From NCBI RefSeq assembly GCF_050750585.1, contig NZ_JBOJLM010000006.1:186001-250000 (forward strand): 64,000 bases of DNA. The letters run 5' to 3'. Below, one piece after another: positions 35,160 to 44,300 of the stretch; the stretch's first letter is position 1; every line of letters begins with the position of its first letter. The notes beneath the pieces are model-generated. The model did not search any database. It was not told the origin of the DNA and saw only the letters and a list, made by a program, of their open reading frames with translations. This stretch comes from Salinimicrobium sp050750585 (lineage in GTDB: Bacteria > Bacteroidota > Bacteroidia > Flavobacteriales > Flavobacteriaceae). The translations under genes were made by a program, and so were the position numbers.

Positions 35160-35975
35160 TTATAATTGTTGTTCTTTTGTTTCAATGTCTTTTAAAGCAG
35201 TATTGGCCATCTCAATATATTCTCCTTCGGGATAATATCTCTGGTAGTCTTCATAAAATCCCCGTGCTTTTGCAAGCCTTTCGGGCATGGCATAAGCGTA
35301 GCTGTTGATAGCGTAAAGATAAGCCGACTCAAACTTGTAATACAGTGCCTTCTCTCTAAAGGGAGAACCCGGATATTGAGAAATAAAATTATCAAATGCA
35401 GTCATGGCCGCAACGTAATTTTCTGTATGGTGATACTGTTTGGCAATCTCATATGCTTTTCGCTCCAGTTTTACCCTAAGCTCTGTGGCCAGCTTATTAG
35501 CTTCATCCATTCTTTCGCTTTCTGGGAAACGGTTAATGAACTCCTGCATTTTGCTAATCCCCTTTATGGTTTCAGTTTGATCAAGATAGTATGCCGGTGA
35601 AAGGAAGTAATAACTTTTTGCTCCTTTAAAAGCAGCTTCTTCCAGCTTTTCACTTTCAGGATAACTTTCCACAAAACGCTCAAACTGATAGCCTGCCAGG
35701 AAGTAATCATTAAGTTCGTAATAAGTATCAGCAAACATAAAGGTCACTTTCTGACCCTGTGGCTTACCTCTGAACTCGGGCACCAATTGCTCAAACAGCC
35801 TGAGTGCTTTCCTGTATTTTCTTCGGGAGTTTCCCTCGCCTGCCTTGGCTTCGTTGTACAGTTTCTCTGCAGTTGAATATTTTAGACCGGTATCTTTACT
35901 CTTTAAAACCTTTTGGTACTCACCACAAGAGGTAAAGAGGAAAATTACACTTAATAATAAGATTACTTTTTTCAT
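35160..35975 (-). CDS. bamD: outer-membrane assembly lipoprotein BamD
   Basis: About 271 residues with a lipoprotein signal (MKKVILLLSVIFLFTSCGEY; lipid Cys at 17) and TPR repeats (YNEAKAGEGNSRRKYRKALR; FADTYYELNDYFLAGYQFERF in pieces). Member of the BAM complex that inserts beta-barrels. The ATG at 35975 gives a standard signal; an in-frame ATG at 35990 is four bases from a TATTTTTG box and could be used in a leaderless mRNA. First gene of the bamD-rpoZ-coaBC-porD operon. Confidence 0.92.
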   Translation of the reverse strand: MKKVILLLSVIFLFTSCGEYQKVLKSKDTGLKYSTAEKLYNEAKAGEGNSRRKYRKALRLFEQLVPEFRGKPQGQKVTFMFADTYYELNDYFLAGYQFERFVESYPESEKLEEAAFKGAKSYYFLSPAYYLDQTETIKGISKMQEFINRFPESERMDEANKLATELRVKLERKAYEIAKQYHHTENYVAAMTAFDNFISQYPGSPFREKALYYKFESAYLYAINSYAYAMPERLAKARGFYEDYQRYYPEGEYIEMANTALKDIETKEQQL

Positions 35976-35994
35976 CCTGAATTTTAACATCTGG

Positions 35995-36002
35995 CAAAAA
36001 TA
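35995..36002 (-). promoter_or_regulatory. -7 box (TATTTTTG) of the bamD operon
   Basis: Exact TAnnTTTG, four bases before the ATG at 35990 and 19 before the one at 35975. Confidence 0.5.
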
Positions 36003-36081
36003 CTCTTTTCTGCTTTATTATAAAAACTTTAGTTCCAGCATAAATTCGCCTTAAACCAAAGGATTTCTGCCGGTTTATGAA

Positions 36082-36954
36082 TTAGAAATTACCTAAAAAG
36101 GTTTCGATTTTTTCGTTCAGATTGTCGGTTGAAGAAACCAAAGGTAGCCTTAGCTTGTTCTTTCCAATTCCTTTCATTTGCAACAGTGCCTTTATCCCCA
36201 CAGGATTTCCTTCAGCAAAAATAAGATCGATAGAAGGTGCCACTTTATAATGTAACTGGTAAGCTTCATTTACTTTTCTTTCAAGACCCAGGCGCACCAT
36301 TTTAGAGAACTCGGCCGGAAGACCCTGACCAATGACCGAGATCACCCCGTGACCACCGGCAAGAACCATAGGCAATGTTACCATATCATCTCCCGAGATC
36401 ACCAGGAAACTGTCGGGTACCGCATCAATAATCCTCATAGCCTGCACAATATCTCCCGCGGCTTCTTTGATCCCAATAATATTCTCAACCTGCGACAGTC
36501 GCTTTATCGTCTCGGGCAGCATATTAGAACTTGTTCTACCCGGCACATTATACATGATTATGGGTTTTGGCGATGCCGCTGCCACAGCTTTATAATGCTG
36601 AAAAATGCCTTCCTGAGAAGGTTTGTTGTAATAAGGAGAAACCGATAATACTGCATCAAAAGCAGAAAGATTGGTGCTGGATACCTCTTCGCAAACTTTG
36701 GCAGTATTATTCCCGCCAATTCCCAGTACTAAAGGAATACGACCATTGTTTTCTGAAACTACCGTATCAATAACGAGTTGTTTTTCCTGGGCGGTAAGGG
36801 TTGCGCTTTCGCCGGTAGTTCCTAAAACTACCATATAATCTATCCCGTTATCAATTTGGAAATTCACCAGCTTTCTTAGCGCTTCCTCATCTACGGAAAG
36901 ATCATCTTTAAATGGGGTGATTAAGGCAACACCCGTACCAATAAATTTATTCAT
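36082..36954 (-). CDS. dapA: 4-hydroxy-tetrahydrodipicolinate synthase
   Basis: A 290-residue aldolase-fold enzyme that condenses pyruvate and aspartate semialdehyde on the way to lysine and meso-DAP. TGVALITPF, the VLGTTGESATL motif, Tyr of SPYYNKPSQEG, and Schiff-base Lys in NIIGIKEAAGD (about 162) are present. Its ATG directly follows the stop of the DUF6913 gene. dapF is also in the window, in a different operon. Confidence 0.97.
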   Translation of the reverse strand: MNKFIGTGVALITPFKDDLSVDEEALRKLVNFQIDNGIDYMVVLGTTGESATLTAQEKQLVIDTVVSENNGRIPLVLGIGGNNTAKVCEEVSSTNLSAFDAVLSVSPYYNKPSQEGIFQHYKAVAAASPKPIIMYNVPGRTSSNMLPETIKRLSQVENIIGIKEAAGDIVQAMRIIDAVPDSFLVISGDDMVTLPMVLAGGHGVISVIGQGLPAEFSKMVRLGLERKVNEAYQLHYKVAPSIDLIFAEGNPVGIKALLQMKGIGKNKLRLPLVSSTDNLNEKIETFLGNF

Positions 36955-37042
36955 TTAGGTTGTTGTATTTAATATTTTCAGATATTTTTTTAGTTCATGT
37001 ATGAATACTTCAGCTTCTGAAATTTCTGCGGAAATATTCAGG

Positions 37043-37060
37043 TCAAAAATGGCATTTTCA
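37043..37060. repeat. dispersed palindrome, copy 9 (coding, DUF6913 gene)
   Basis: TCAAAAATGGCATTTTCA, one T short of the core; read in the gene as ENAIFDL. Confidence 0.65.
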
Positions 37061-37240
37061 TCATTCCTTTTCCTTCCTACTTTTAACTGTGCCCGGCTAA
37101 CCGAAACGAGAAAATCTGCCAGTTTATTTTCTTCAGCAGTAAAAGAAATCAAAACATCATACTGAGTGTTCAAAAATGCTGAAGCACCTTCAGAAATCCT
37201 GCCATTCCAGCTAAAGTCGGCATTAGAGATCACAGGGTAT

Positions 37241-37259
37241 TCAAAAATGCCATTTTTGA
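37241..37259. repeat. dispersed palindrome, copy 10 (coding, DUF6913 gene)
   Basis: TCAAAAATGCCATTTTTGA, a perfect 19-base palindrome apart from its central base; read as VKNGIFEY. Confidence 0.85.
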
Positions 37260-37524
37260 CACCCTTTTTGCGACCAAACACAAAGCATACCTCATGCTGC
37301 TGCAGGGACAAATCCTGCTTCAGCTTCAAAAAAGGCAAAAAAGCTTTTTCATCTTCAGCATCAAGAATTAATCCGAGTCTGCAATTTCTTGCTTCAGCAA
37401 CAGTATTTTCTACCGGTGACCGTAATTTTTTTTCGCGCCAGGGCGAGCCTCATTTCACTGAATTTCACCGGGCAAAATTAGGGATTATCTTATTACCAAA
37501 CACAAGAGTAAACACCCATTTTAG

Positions 37525-38223
37525 CTACACCAGATGCAAAAGCCGAAGTTTTTTTTCGGGGGTAATAAAAAAGAGAAAAACCAGCTTGAGCGCCGCAAAT
37601 TTTATGAGCGATGCTACTATCTCTACACTTAAGTCCCGAAAGTAAAATACTTCCATGTCGCGCAAAATATCTGAAAAAATAAAGGAGAGAGCAAAACAGA
37701 TAAAGAAAACGGACTTTTTTGAAAAAGAATTTAAATAATATACAAGAGCGGTGATGGCAATAAAGAGAATATTGAGATAATAGAGCACATAGATCCAAAA
37801 GGCAAGCTCATGACCCAAATTGCGTTCTATCTCAATAACATGAACCCAGAGCAGGTACACATAAATGGCAATTACCCCAATGAAATAAAGGGTTGTAAAT
37901 TTACTCCCCCGTTCGTACTCGGTATGTTTAATGGCCTCCCGGGCAAGAAAAATATAGCCTATTAACCACATTCCCAGCCTTAAATGTTCAAAGTACCACA
38001 GGCTACCTCTCCATGACAAGACAGTTGCACCCATTGCCATGCCCAGAAATACGAGAAAATTAGAATTCTTAAAAGGGATCTTTCGCAGGTAGTACAGGAT
38101 CAAAGGAAAGAAAAACAGGGTTTCTCCCAGCTTTCTGAGAAAAAAGTCATCATTAAAAATACCCGTAAGGTTAACGCAAATAGCAGAGACTGCCAGGAGA
38201 GAAAGAATAACCTTTTTTTTCAT
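37525..38223 (-). CDS. YhhN-like multi-pass membrane protein (copy A)
   Basis: A 232-residue protein with about seven or eight membrane helices and few polar loops. Pattern and length resemble the YhhN/TMEM86 (lysoplasmalogenase-like) family: an acidic residue in FALSFIFSDILRDMEVFYF in a late helix, then a final helix (LIKFAALKLVFLFFI). The match is from overall pattern only. A similar gene lies 108 bases upstream on the same strand. Confidence 0.6.
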   Translation of the reverse strand: MKKKVILSLLAVSAICVNLTGIFNDDFFLRKLGETLFFFPLILYYLRKIPFKNSNFLVFLGMAMGATVLSWRGSLWYFEHLRLGMWLIGYIFLAREAIKHTEYERGSKFTTLYFIGVIAIYVYLLWVHVIEIERNLGHELAFWIYVLYYLNILFIAITALVYYLNSFSKKSVFFICFALSFIFSDILRDMEVFYFRDLSVEIVASLIKFAALKLVFLFFITPEKKLRLLHLV

Positions 38224-38331
38224 TCATCAGGAAAATTGTGTGCAATATAGGAATTTTGCTAAGAATAAATTTTATTGTCATAAATTTTAAGAAAAACGGA
38301 TTAAAAAATACCTTCTGAAGAGAATACTTCA

Positions 38332-39033
38332 TCAAAAACCTGGAAGAAAGGTGCTTTTTCTCCGATGAACTGCATGTTGCACCATTGCATAGAAGGCAAT
38401 AACATGAAATAAAGGGTAGAATATCGTCACGCTAATATCTGAGATAATAAATAATTTAAAGAACAGGGACAGCTCAGATAAGACCAGGCAGGCCGAAGCC
38501 AGCATAAGCCACAAAGAGGCATAATGAGACTTGAGAATATACTGTGTAAAAGATATTGCCAGGAGAGTGATGAGCAGCAGAATAAAAAGAGAGGCTTCCA
38601 CCCGGTGAGAAGGAAGCACCTGGGGCAAAAGCTGGTTTATGGTATAATAAAGGAATCCGAGGAAAACAAACATGATCAAGAGAGAAATAAATTCCACCAC
38701 ATGAATCCTGCCCCATCTAAAACCCGTCAAAGCAAAAACATAGAGAATGACCAGGGCAGTGCCAAAGCACCAAAGAATAGGAATTAAGTTCTCAGAGAGT
38801 CCATCGAGCATCAATAAATCCCGAGCGTAAAATAAAAGCAATGCAATGACCATGGGCAGGAACCATTTCTTCACCTTAACCCTGTAAAATAGTATGAGCA
38901 CCGGAATTAAAAGAAAGGTTGTGGGAACAGTAAGGATTTCAAGCCTAAGAATAGAGCCAACAACAAAAAGCACACCCACCAACAGGAATAAGAAAAATAC
39001 TTTTTGACTTGTTTTCACTCTTTGCAGTTCCAA
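38332..39033 (-). CDS. YhhN-like multi-pass membrane protein (copy B)
   Basis: A 233-residue protein with about eight membrane helices, similar in size and helix pattern to copy A (late helix LMLASACLVLSELSLFF, final helix FYPLFHVIAFYAMVQHAV). The only full-length start is TTG at 39033, two codons after an in-frame stop. A near-consensus TATTTTTC box lies upstream. Function unknown; a family-wide lysoplasmalogenase role is possible but untested. Confidence 0.6.
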   Translation of the reverse strand: MELQRVKTSQKVFFLFLLVGVLFVVGSILRLEILTVPTTFLLIPVLILFYRVKVKKWFLPMVIALLLFYARDLLMLDGLSENLIPILWCFGTALVILYVFALTGFRWGRIHVVEFISLLIMFVFLGFLYYTINQLLPQVLPSHRVEASLFILLLITLLAISFTQYILKSHYASLWLMLASACLVLSELSLFFKLFIISDISVTIFYPLFHVIAFYAMVQHAVHRRKSTFLPGF

Positions 39034-39165
39034 TGTTTAGCAGTTCAGCTAATTGAGCAGAAAAATAGAACATTTTTGTTTAAGAAATAAACAATTTGTA
39101 AAAAATGCACAGAAGACTTCTTTTCAAAAAACACTCTTAATTTACCTTTCTCTTACTAAAACTTT

Positions 39166-39173
39166 TATTTTTG
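39166..39173 (+). promoter_or_regulatory. candidate -7 box (TATTTTTG) of the 5'-nucleotidase pair
   Basis: Exact TAnnTTTG, 18 bases before the ATG at 39192. Confidence 0.5.
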
Positions 39174-39191
39174 TCTTTTCACATAACATAA

Positions 39192-39944
39192 ATGAAGCGA
39201 TACCTACTCTTTTTGCTGTTGACAGCCGGGGCATGTAAGTTCAACGACAATTACACCCCGGCCCGCATTGAAGGAAAACAGCTTGAAATAACGCCTAACA
39301 TACCGGCTAACGATTCTCTCGAAAATTTTATTGCTCCATATAAAGAGCATATTAATAAGGAGATGGAAGAAGTATTAGCCTACGTCCCCTATAACCTCAG
39401 CAAGTCTGAGGGGAGGTACAATACAGCTATAGGCAACCTTATGGCAGATGCTTTAATGGAGCTCTCAAATCCCATTTTTAATAAACGTACAGGAGAGAAC
39501 ATTGATGTTGTACTGCTGAATTATGGCGGAATAAGATCATCTATTGCCAAAGGTGATGTGACCACAAGAAGTGCCTTCCAGGTAATGCCTTTTGAAAATG
39601 AAGTGGTAGTTGCAGCATTAAAAGGAGAAGCCGTGAGAGAAATGATCCACTACCTTATAGATTCGGGTACTGCTCATCCTGTAGCAGGCATTGAATTGCA
39701 ACTTGATAAAGACAACAGCATAAAGAAAGTTTTGATTCAGGGGAAACCTTTAGAGGATTCGGCCACCTATTATGTTGCCACAAATGATTATCTCCTTGAA
39801 GGAGGTGACAATATGAACTTCTTTTTAAAGGCTGAAGAAGCAACCTACCTGGATTATAAGATCAGGAATTTGCTAATTGATTATTTTAAAGCAAAGGATA
39901 CCCTTAACCCGGTGAGAGATCAACGTTTTATCAAAGTAGAGTAA
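39192..39944 (+). CDS. 5'-nucleotidase C-terminal domain lipoprotein
   Basis: A 250-residue lipoprotein (signal MKRYLLFLLLTAGACKFN, lipid Cys near 15) that contains only the substrate-binding C-terminal domain of UshA/CpdB-type nucleotidases: TAIGNLMADALMELSN, VLLNYGGIRSSIAKGDVT, FQVMPFENEVVV, and YYVATNDYLLEGGDNM. The catalytic metallophosphatase domain is encoded by the next gene, which overlaps by one base. The two products probably act together outside the cytoplasm. Confidence 0.92.
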   Translation: MKRYLLFLLLTAGACKFNDNYTPARIEGKQLEITPNIPANDSLENFIAPYKEHINKEMEEVLAYVPYNLSKSEGRYNTAIGNLMADALMELSNPIFNKRTGENIDVVLLNYGGIRSSIAKGDVTTRSAFQVMPFENEVVVAALKGEAVREMIHYLIDSGTAHPVAGIELQLDKDNSIKKVLIQGKPLEDSATYYVATNDYLLEGGDNMNFFLKAEEATYLDYKIRNLLIDYFKAKDTLNPVRDQRFIKVE

Positions 39945-40855
39945 TGGAAAGACGGAAGTTTATACAAAGCACAGCTGCTGCAGGTGCCTTCGCCGGAATA
40001 GGCAGCTTAGGCCTTTTATCGTTTACGGCCGCTAAAAAGCCAAAGCACATTACCATTTTACACACCAATGATGTGCATAGCCACATTGAACCTTTTGATA
40101 TGGGCCATGCACAATACCCAAGTATGGGCGGAGCTGCCCGCAGGTACACTCTTATAAACCAAATTAGGCAGGAGAATCCACATACCCTATTGCTCGATGC
40201 CGGAGATATCTTTCAGGGTACCCCCTACTTTAACTTCTACGGCGGTGAACTGGAATTTAAGTTGATGAGTAAAATGGGGTATGATGCAGCAACCATTGGT
40301 AACCACGATTTTGATAACGGAATTGATGGTTTACTGGCACAACTGCCACATGCCGAATTTCCTTTTATAAATGCCAACTACAACTTTGACAACACGGTTT
40401 TGGAAGGTCGAATTAAGCCTTACCAGGTTTTTGTACGTGACGGGATAAAAATTGGGGTTTTTGGTTTAGGTATAGAGCTTAAAGGCCTGGTCGCAAAAAA
40501 GCACTATAAAGAAACCGAATATCATGATCCTATTGACACTGCAAGAACTATTGTCAAACAACTTAGGGAAGAGGAAAAATGCGAACTGGTTATTTGCCTT
40601 TCCCACCTGGGCTACGAATACCGGGACGATAAAGTAAGTGATCAAAAACTTGCAGCAGCTACTAAAGATATCGATTTGATCATAGGAGGACATACCCATA
40701 CTTTTCTTCCCAAACCTACAGTAGCACTCAATGCAATAGGCGAAAAGGTATTGATAAACCAGGTGGGATGGGCAGGTGTCAACCTTGGTAGGATAGACTT
40801 CTACTTCGATTCTTCAGGAAAAAAGAATGGCGGGGGTGCCGCTATTATTGTCTAG
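39944..40855 (+). CDS. 5'-nucleotidase metallophosphatase domain protein with Tat signal
   Basis: A 303-residue protein starting with a twin-arginine signal (MERRKFIQSTAAAGAFAG). It has the calcineurin-like metal site: ILHTNDVHSHIEP, LLDAGDIFQGTP, ATIGNHDFDNG, and IGGHTHTFLP, which match the N-terminal domain of UshA. The nucleotide-binding C-terminal domain is missing and is supplied by the upstream gene (TAATG overlap). Needs metal loading before export, which fits the Tat signal. Probable job: dephosphorylation of exported or external nucleotides. Confidence 0.93.
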   Translation: MERRKFIQSTAAAGAFAGIGSLGLLSFTAAKKPKHITILHTNDVHSHIEPFDMGHAQYPSMGGAARRYTLINQIRQENPHTLLLDAGDIFQGTPYFNFYGGELEFKLMSKMGYDAATIGNHDFDNGIDGLLAQLPHAEFPFINANYNFDNTVLEGRIKPYQVFVRDGIKIGVFGLGIELKGLVAKKHYKETEYHDPIDTARTIVKQLREEEKCELVICLSHLGYEYRDDKVSDQKLAAATKDIDLIIGGHTHTFLPKPTVALNAIGEKVLINQVGWAGVNLGRIDFYFDSSGKKNGGGAAIIV

Positions 40856-40958
40856 TAGTTTTCTTCGATAAAGAAAAATATGAGCTTCAGAAGCTATTTT
40901 TGACAGCTTTGTAAGGAGATTACCTGAAGAAGAGTAATTAATCTCAACAAAAAAGCCT

Positions 40959-40979
40959 CTCAAAAATGTCATTTTTGAG
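40959..40979. repeat. dispersed palindrome, copy 11 (perfect, intergenic)
   Basis: CTC-AAAAATG-T-CATTTTT-GAG: a perfect 21-base palindrome apart from the central base, three bases from the end of the response-regulator gene. Confidence 0.9.
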
Positions 40980-40982
40980 TAT

Positions 40983-41372
40983 CTACAGCTGAATTTGTTC
41001 AAGGCTGCTTTTAGAAAGGGGTTTGGACAGAAAGTCGGCAACGTATGGAAATTGTTTTCTCTCCTCATTGAAGTCTTCAGTTGATGACGACAAAATGTAG
41101 ATGGTAAATTTTTGTTTTATTCCGTGATCTAACTTTTCCAGCTCTTCCAGGAATTCCCAGCCCGACATAGCAGGCATATTTACATCAACAAACAACACTG
41201 TGGAAATCTGAGTTTCTAATTCAAGTTCTTTTTTAATATGAATGAGGGCAGCTTCAGGATTAGTAAAGCTCATTACCTTAGCACCGGGATCATAACCTTT
41301 AACGGCGTACTCACAAATTAGGTTATTTGTGCGGTCGTCATCAACTATTATATACTGCCCCGGCTTCTTCAT
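40983..41372 (-). CDS. single-domain response regulator
   Basis: A 129-residue receiver domain with no output domain: acidic pair in YIIVDDDRTNN, phospho-Asp in VLFVDVNMPAMSGWEF (about 60), conserved Lys in FLSKPLSKSS. Its ATG lies 32 bases inside the 3' end of the kinase gene, in another frame, so translation is coupled. It is surely the kinase's partner; the output is by protein contact and cannot be named. Confidence 0.92.
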   Translation of the reverse strand: MKKPGQYIIVDDDRTNNLICEYAVKGYDPGAKVMSFTNPEAALIHIKKELELETQISTVLFVDVNMPAMSGWEFLEELEKLDHGIKQKFTIYILSSSTEDFNEERKQFPYVADFLSKPLSKSSLEQIQL

Positions 41373-44300
41373 CTTCTAACTTGTTTACACTGTTTTCAGG
41401 CTTAAATTCAATAGTGAATTGTGTTCCTTTATTTTCTTCACTGGTCACCTGAATTTCACCTCCTAAAAGCTCAACCTGCGTCTTCACCATAAAAAGCCCC
41501 ATACCTTTTCCTTCTACGTGATGATGAAAGCGTTTATACAGGCCAAATATTTGATTCCCTTTTTTCGAAAGGTCAATCCCCATCCCGTTATCCTTAAAAG
41601 TAATACATACATTACCCAACTTTTCTTCAGAAGTAATTTCAATTACAGGAGAAACTTCGGGTCGGCGGTACTTGATACTATTAAAGATCAGGTTATAGAA
41701 AATGCTATGGAGATAGGTCTTGATAGAATTAATATATGGCACTTCGGAAAAGTTCGTGATAATTTGAACATTTTCCTTCTGAATAACCTGCCCGATACCC
41801 GATTGCACACTTTCAACCAGTTCACTGAGTACAATAGGCTCCTTCTTTTCACTCATGTCTACCTTAACCTGAAGGATATTATTCAGGTCTTTTATGATAC
41901 TGTCCAATCTTTCGACGTTAGAAAGCAACTCATCCTGAAACTGGGTTTTTACTTCTAAAGGATAATCCTCTTTGAGCAGTTCTCCCAATCCCATAATGTT
42001 TGCCACCGGAGCGCGTAAATTGTGAGAAATGATATACGAAAACTGTTCAAGCCCCTTATTAGCCGAAACAAGTTCTTCGGTATAGGCCTTGAGGTTCTTG
42101 TTTAATTCAACAATTTTTAACTCTGATTCTTTTCTTTCGGTCACATCCCTGAAATAGACAGATAATCCTCCTTTAGAAGGGTATGCGGTAACATCAAACC
42201 ATTTATTTACCCTCTCAAAATATTCTTCAAAATCTACTATCATTTGCTCCCTGGAGGCTTTATGATAGCAGGTATGGAACTTAGTGCCTACAGCATCGGG
42301 GAAGACCTTCCAAAAATTCTCTCCCAGCACACGCTCTTTTTTACTTTCAAGTAACTTCTCTGCATGCTGGTTCCAGTAAGTGACCGTCCAGTCGTTATCA
42401 ACCGTAAAAAATGCATCTCCAATACTCTCGAGTATGGTTTGCTTTTCTTCGGATGCTTTTAAGGCTTTTAATTCTGAATTCTTGATATTGGAAATATCCT
42501 GCATGCTACCGTTGATCCTCACAAACTTACCATCAACAAAGGTGGGGCGCCCAATTTTTCGCACCCAGCATTCATTCCCTTTTGCCGTCACTATTTGCTC
42601 TTCAATGTCGTATGGTATGTTATAATCAACCGCATCTTTAAGTGCCTTGACCATCCGGTTTCTGCTTTCTCCTTCTTTACAAAAGAGTATTCCCTTCTGG
42701 TAATCGGGCTTATAATCGGGCTCCACTTCATGGATCTCTTTGGTAACGGGTGACCAGTACACGGTATCCTGAATAAAATCGAATTCAAAACTCCCTATAC
42801 GCGAAAGCTTGGAAGCTTCATCTAAAAGTTCTTCCAGTTTCTTTCTTTCTGTCACGTCCTGAATAGCACCAACCATACGCAGGGCTTTTCCATTTTCATC
42901 TCTAAGAATGAAACCTCTTTCTACTACAAAAGAGTACTTTCCATCTGCATTTTGGAACCTGTATTCTGCTTCCCAATGATTCTCACTGCCTTCTAAGGTG
43001 CGAGAAAGGCTTTCATTTATTAATGGCCTTTCGTCGGGATGTATGTTTTTTGCCCACGAATCAATTGAGAGAGAAAAATCTTGCTGAGTATAACCAAATA
43101 AAACATAGAATGCTTCTCCCCAAAAGAGATGATCAATTTGTATATCCCAATCGTAAATAGCATCTGAAGTCGCTTTAGACACCAATTCATAACGGGCATT
43201 GGTTTCCTTTAAAGAGCGCTCTGCCTCTACCCTGTCGGTTATATCAATTCCCACTCCCTGCAGTTCAACAGGCTTTCCTTCGGCATCTGTGAGGCATATA
43301 AAATCCCACAGGGTAGGTTTTACTCTTCCGCCTTCCTGTAACTTATCAATTTCTACCTGGTAAACTGCATTGGGATTAGCTAAACATGTTTTAAAGGTAC
43401 TGCTTACTTTGAGACGGTCATACTCCATCACAGTCTCAATAGCTTCTCTACCCACTAAAATTTTATTGGGAGAGATCCAGTTAAAATCAAGTATAAATTT
43501 GTCGTTCACGTAAGAGTACTTCCCTTGAAGATCTATCCTGGTAAGGTAGTTCGTCTGCGATTTAAGAATAGCGCGTTGCCTGCTTTCACTTTGCTTCAAT
43601 TTGAGCATCGCATTCTTATAGTCTGTCACATCCTGTATAGAACCTTCTAATCTTATAGGTTTCCCACTACTATCCTTAACCAGTTTCCCTTTCTCATGCA
43701 CCCATTTTATACTACCGTTGGGCAGGATAATTCGGTGTTCAAAATCCATATCCTTACTTCCGGAGAGTGCGGCGCTACGCTCCTGTAGAAAAGTCTCTAA
43801 GTCATCGGGATGAATGGTTTTTAGGAAACCTTCAAAATCTAAGTTGTAATCCTCTTTTTTCCACCCCCAAATCCTGTAAACTTCATCACTCCAGAAAAAA
43901 TTATTCCCCTGCACCCCTACCTGCCAATAACCGAATTTAGCCAGTTCTTCTGCCCAAAGAAGTTTTTTGCTTTTATCTTCAAGCTTTTTAATGATCCTCT
44001 CTTTTTCGGTAATATCTATACAAGTGACTAGCCTGCAGTGCCTTCCATTGAACAGGATGCTGTATCCATGGACTTCTACCGTCATTAAATCCCCATCCTT
44101 CTTTTTATGGATAAATTTATCTACATCTATACCTCCCTGTTCATCCTTTATTTTCTTCAAATTGGCTATTAAGCTTGGGAGTTCACCTTCAGGCCTGAGG
44201 TCACTGAGATGAAAATGCAAAAACTCTTCTTTAGAGTAACCATAATGCTTTACTGCTGCCTCGTTAACAGCAAGAACCTCTAAAGTTTCAAGATCAAATA

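Larger units (their letters stand above)
36955..37453 (-). pseudogene. DUF6913-type protein, frameshifted at an A8 run
   Basis: The open frame ending at 36955 matches a small flavobacterial family (DUF6913 type): PVISNADFSWNGRISEGASA, FLNTQYDVLISFT, KVGRKRNDENAIFDL. That frame stays open upstream to about 37436 but has no good start. An ATG at 37453 (MRLALARKK) is in another frame and joins it if one A is dropped from the A8 run (T8 at 37426-37433 on the plus strand). Joined length is 165 residues, normal for the family. Error, decay, or transcriptional slippage are all possible. Two palindrome copies are in the coding part. Confidence 0.7.

Noticed and set aside
40881..40901. Terminator after the 5'-nucleotidase pair
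   Set aside because: Only a five-base stem (AGCTT/AAGCT) with a broken T-run.
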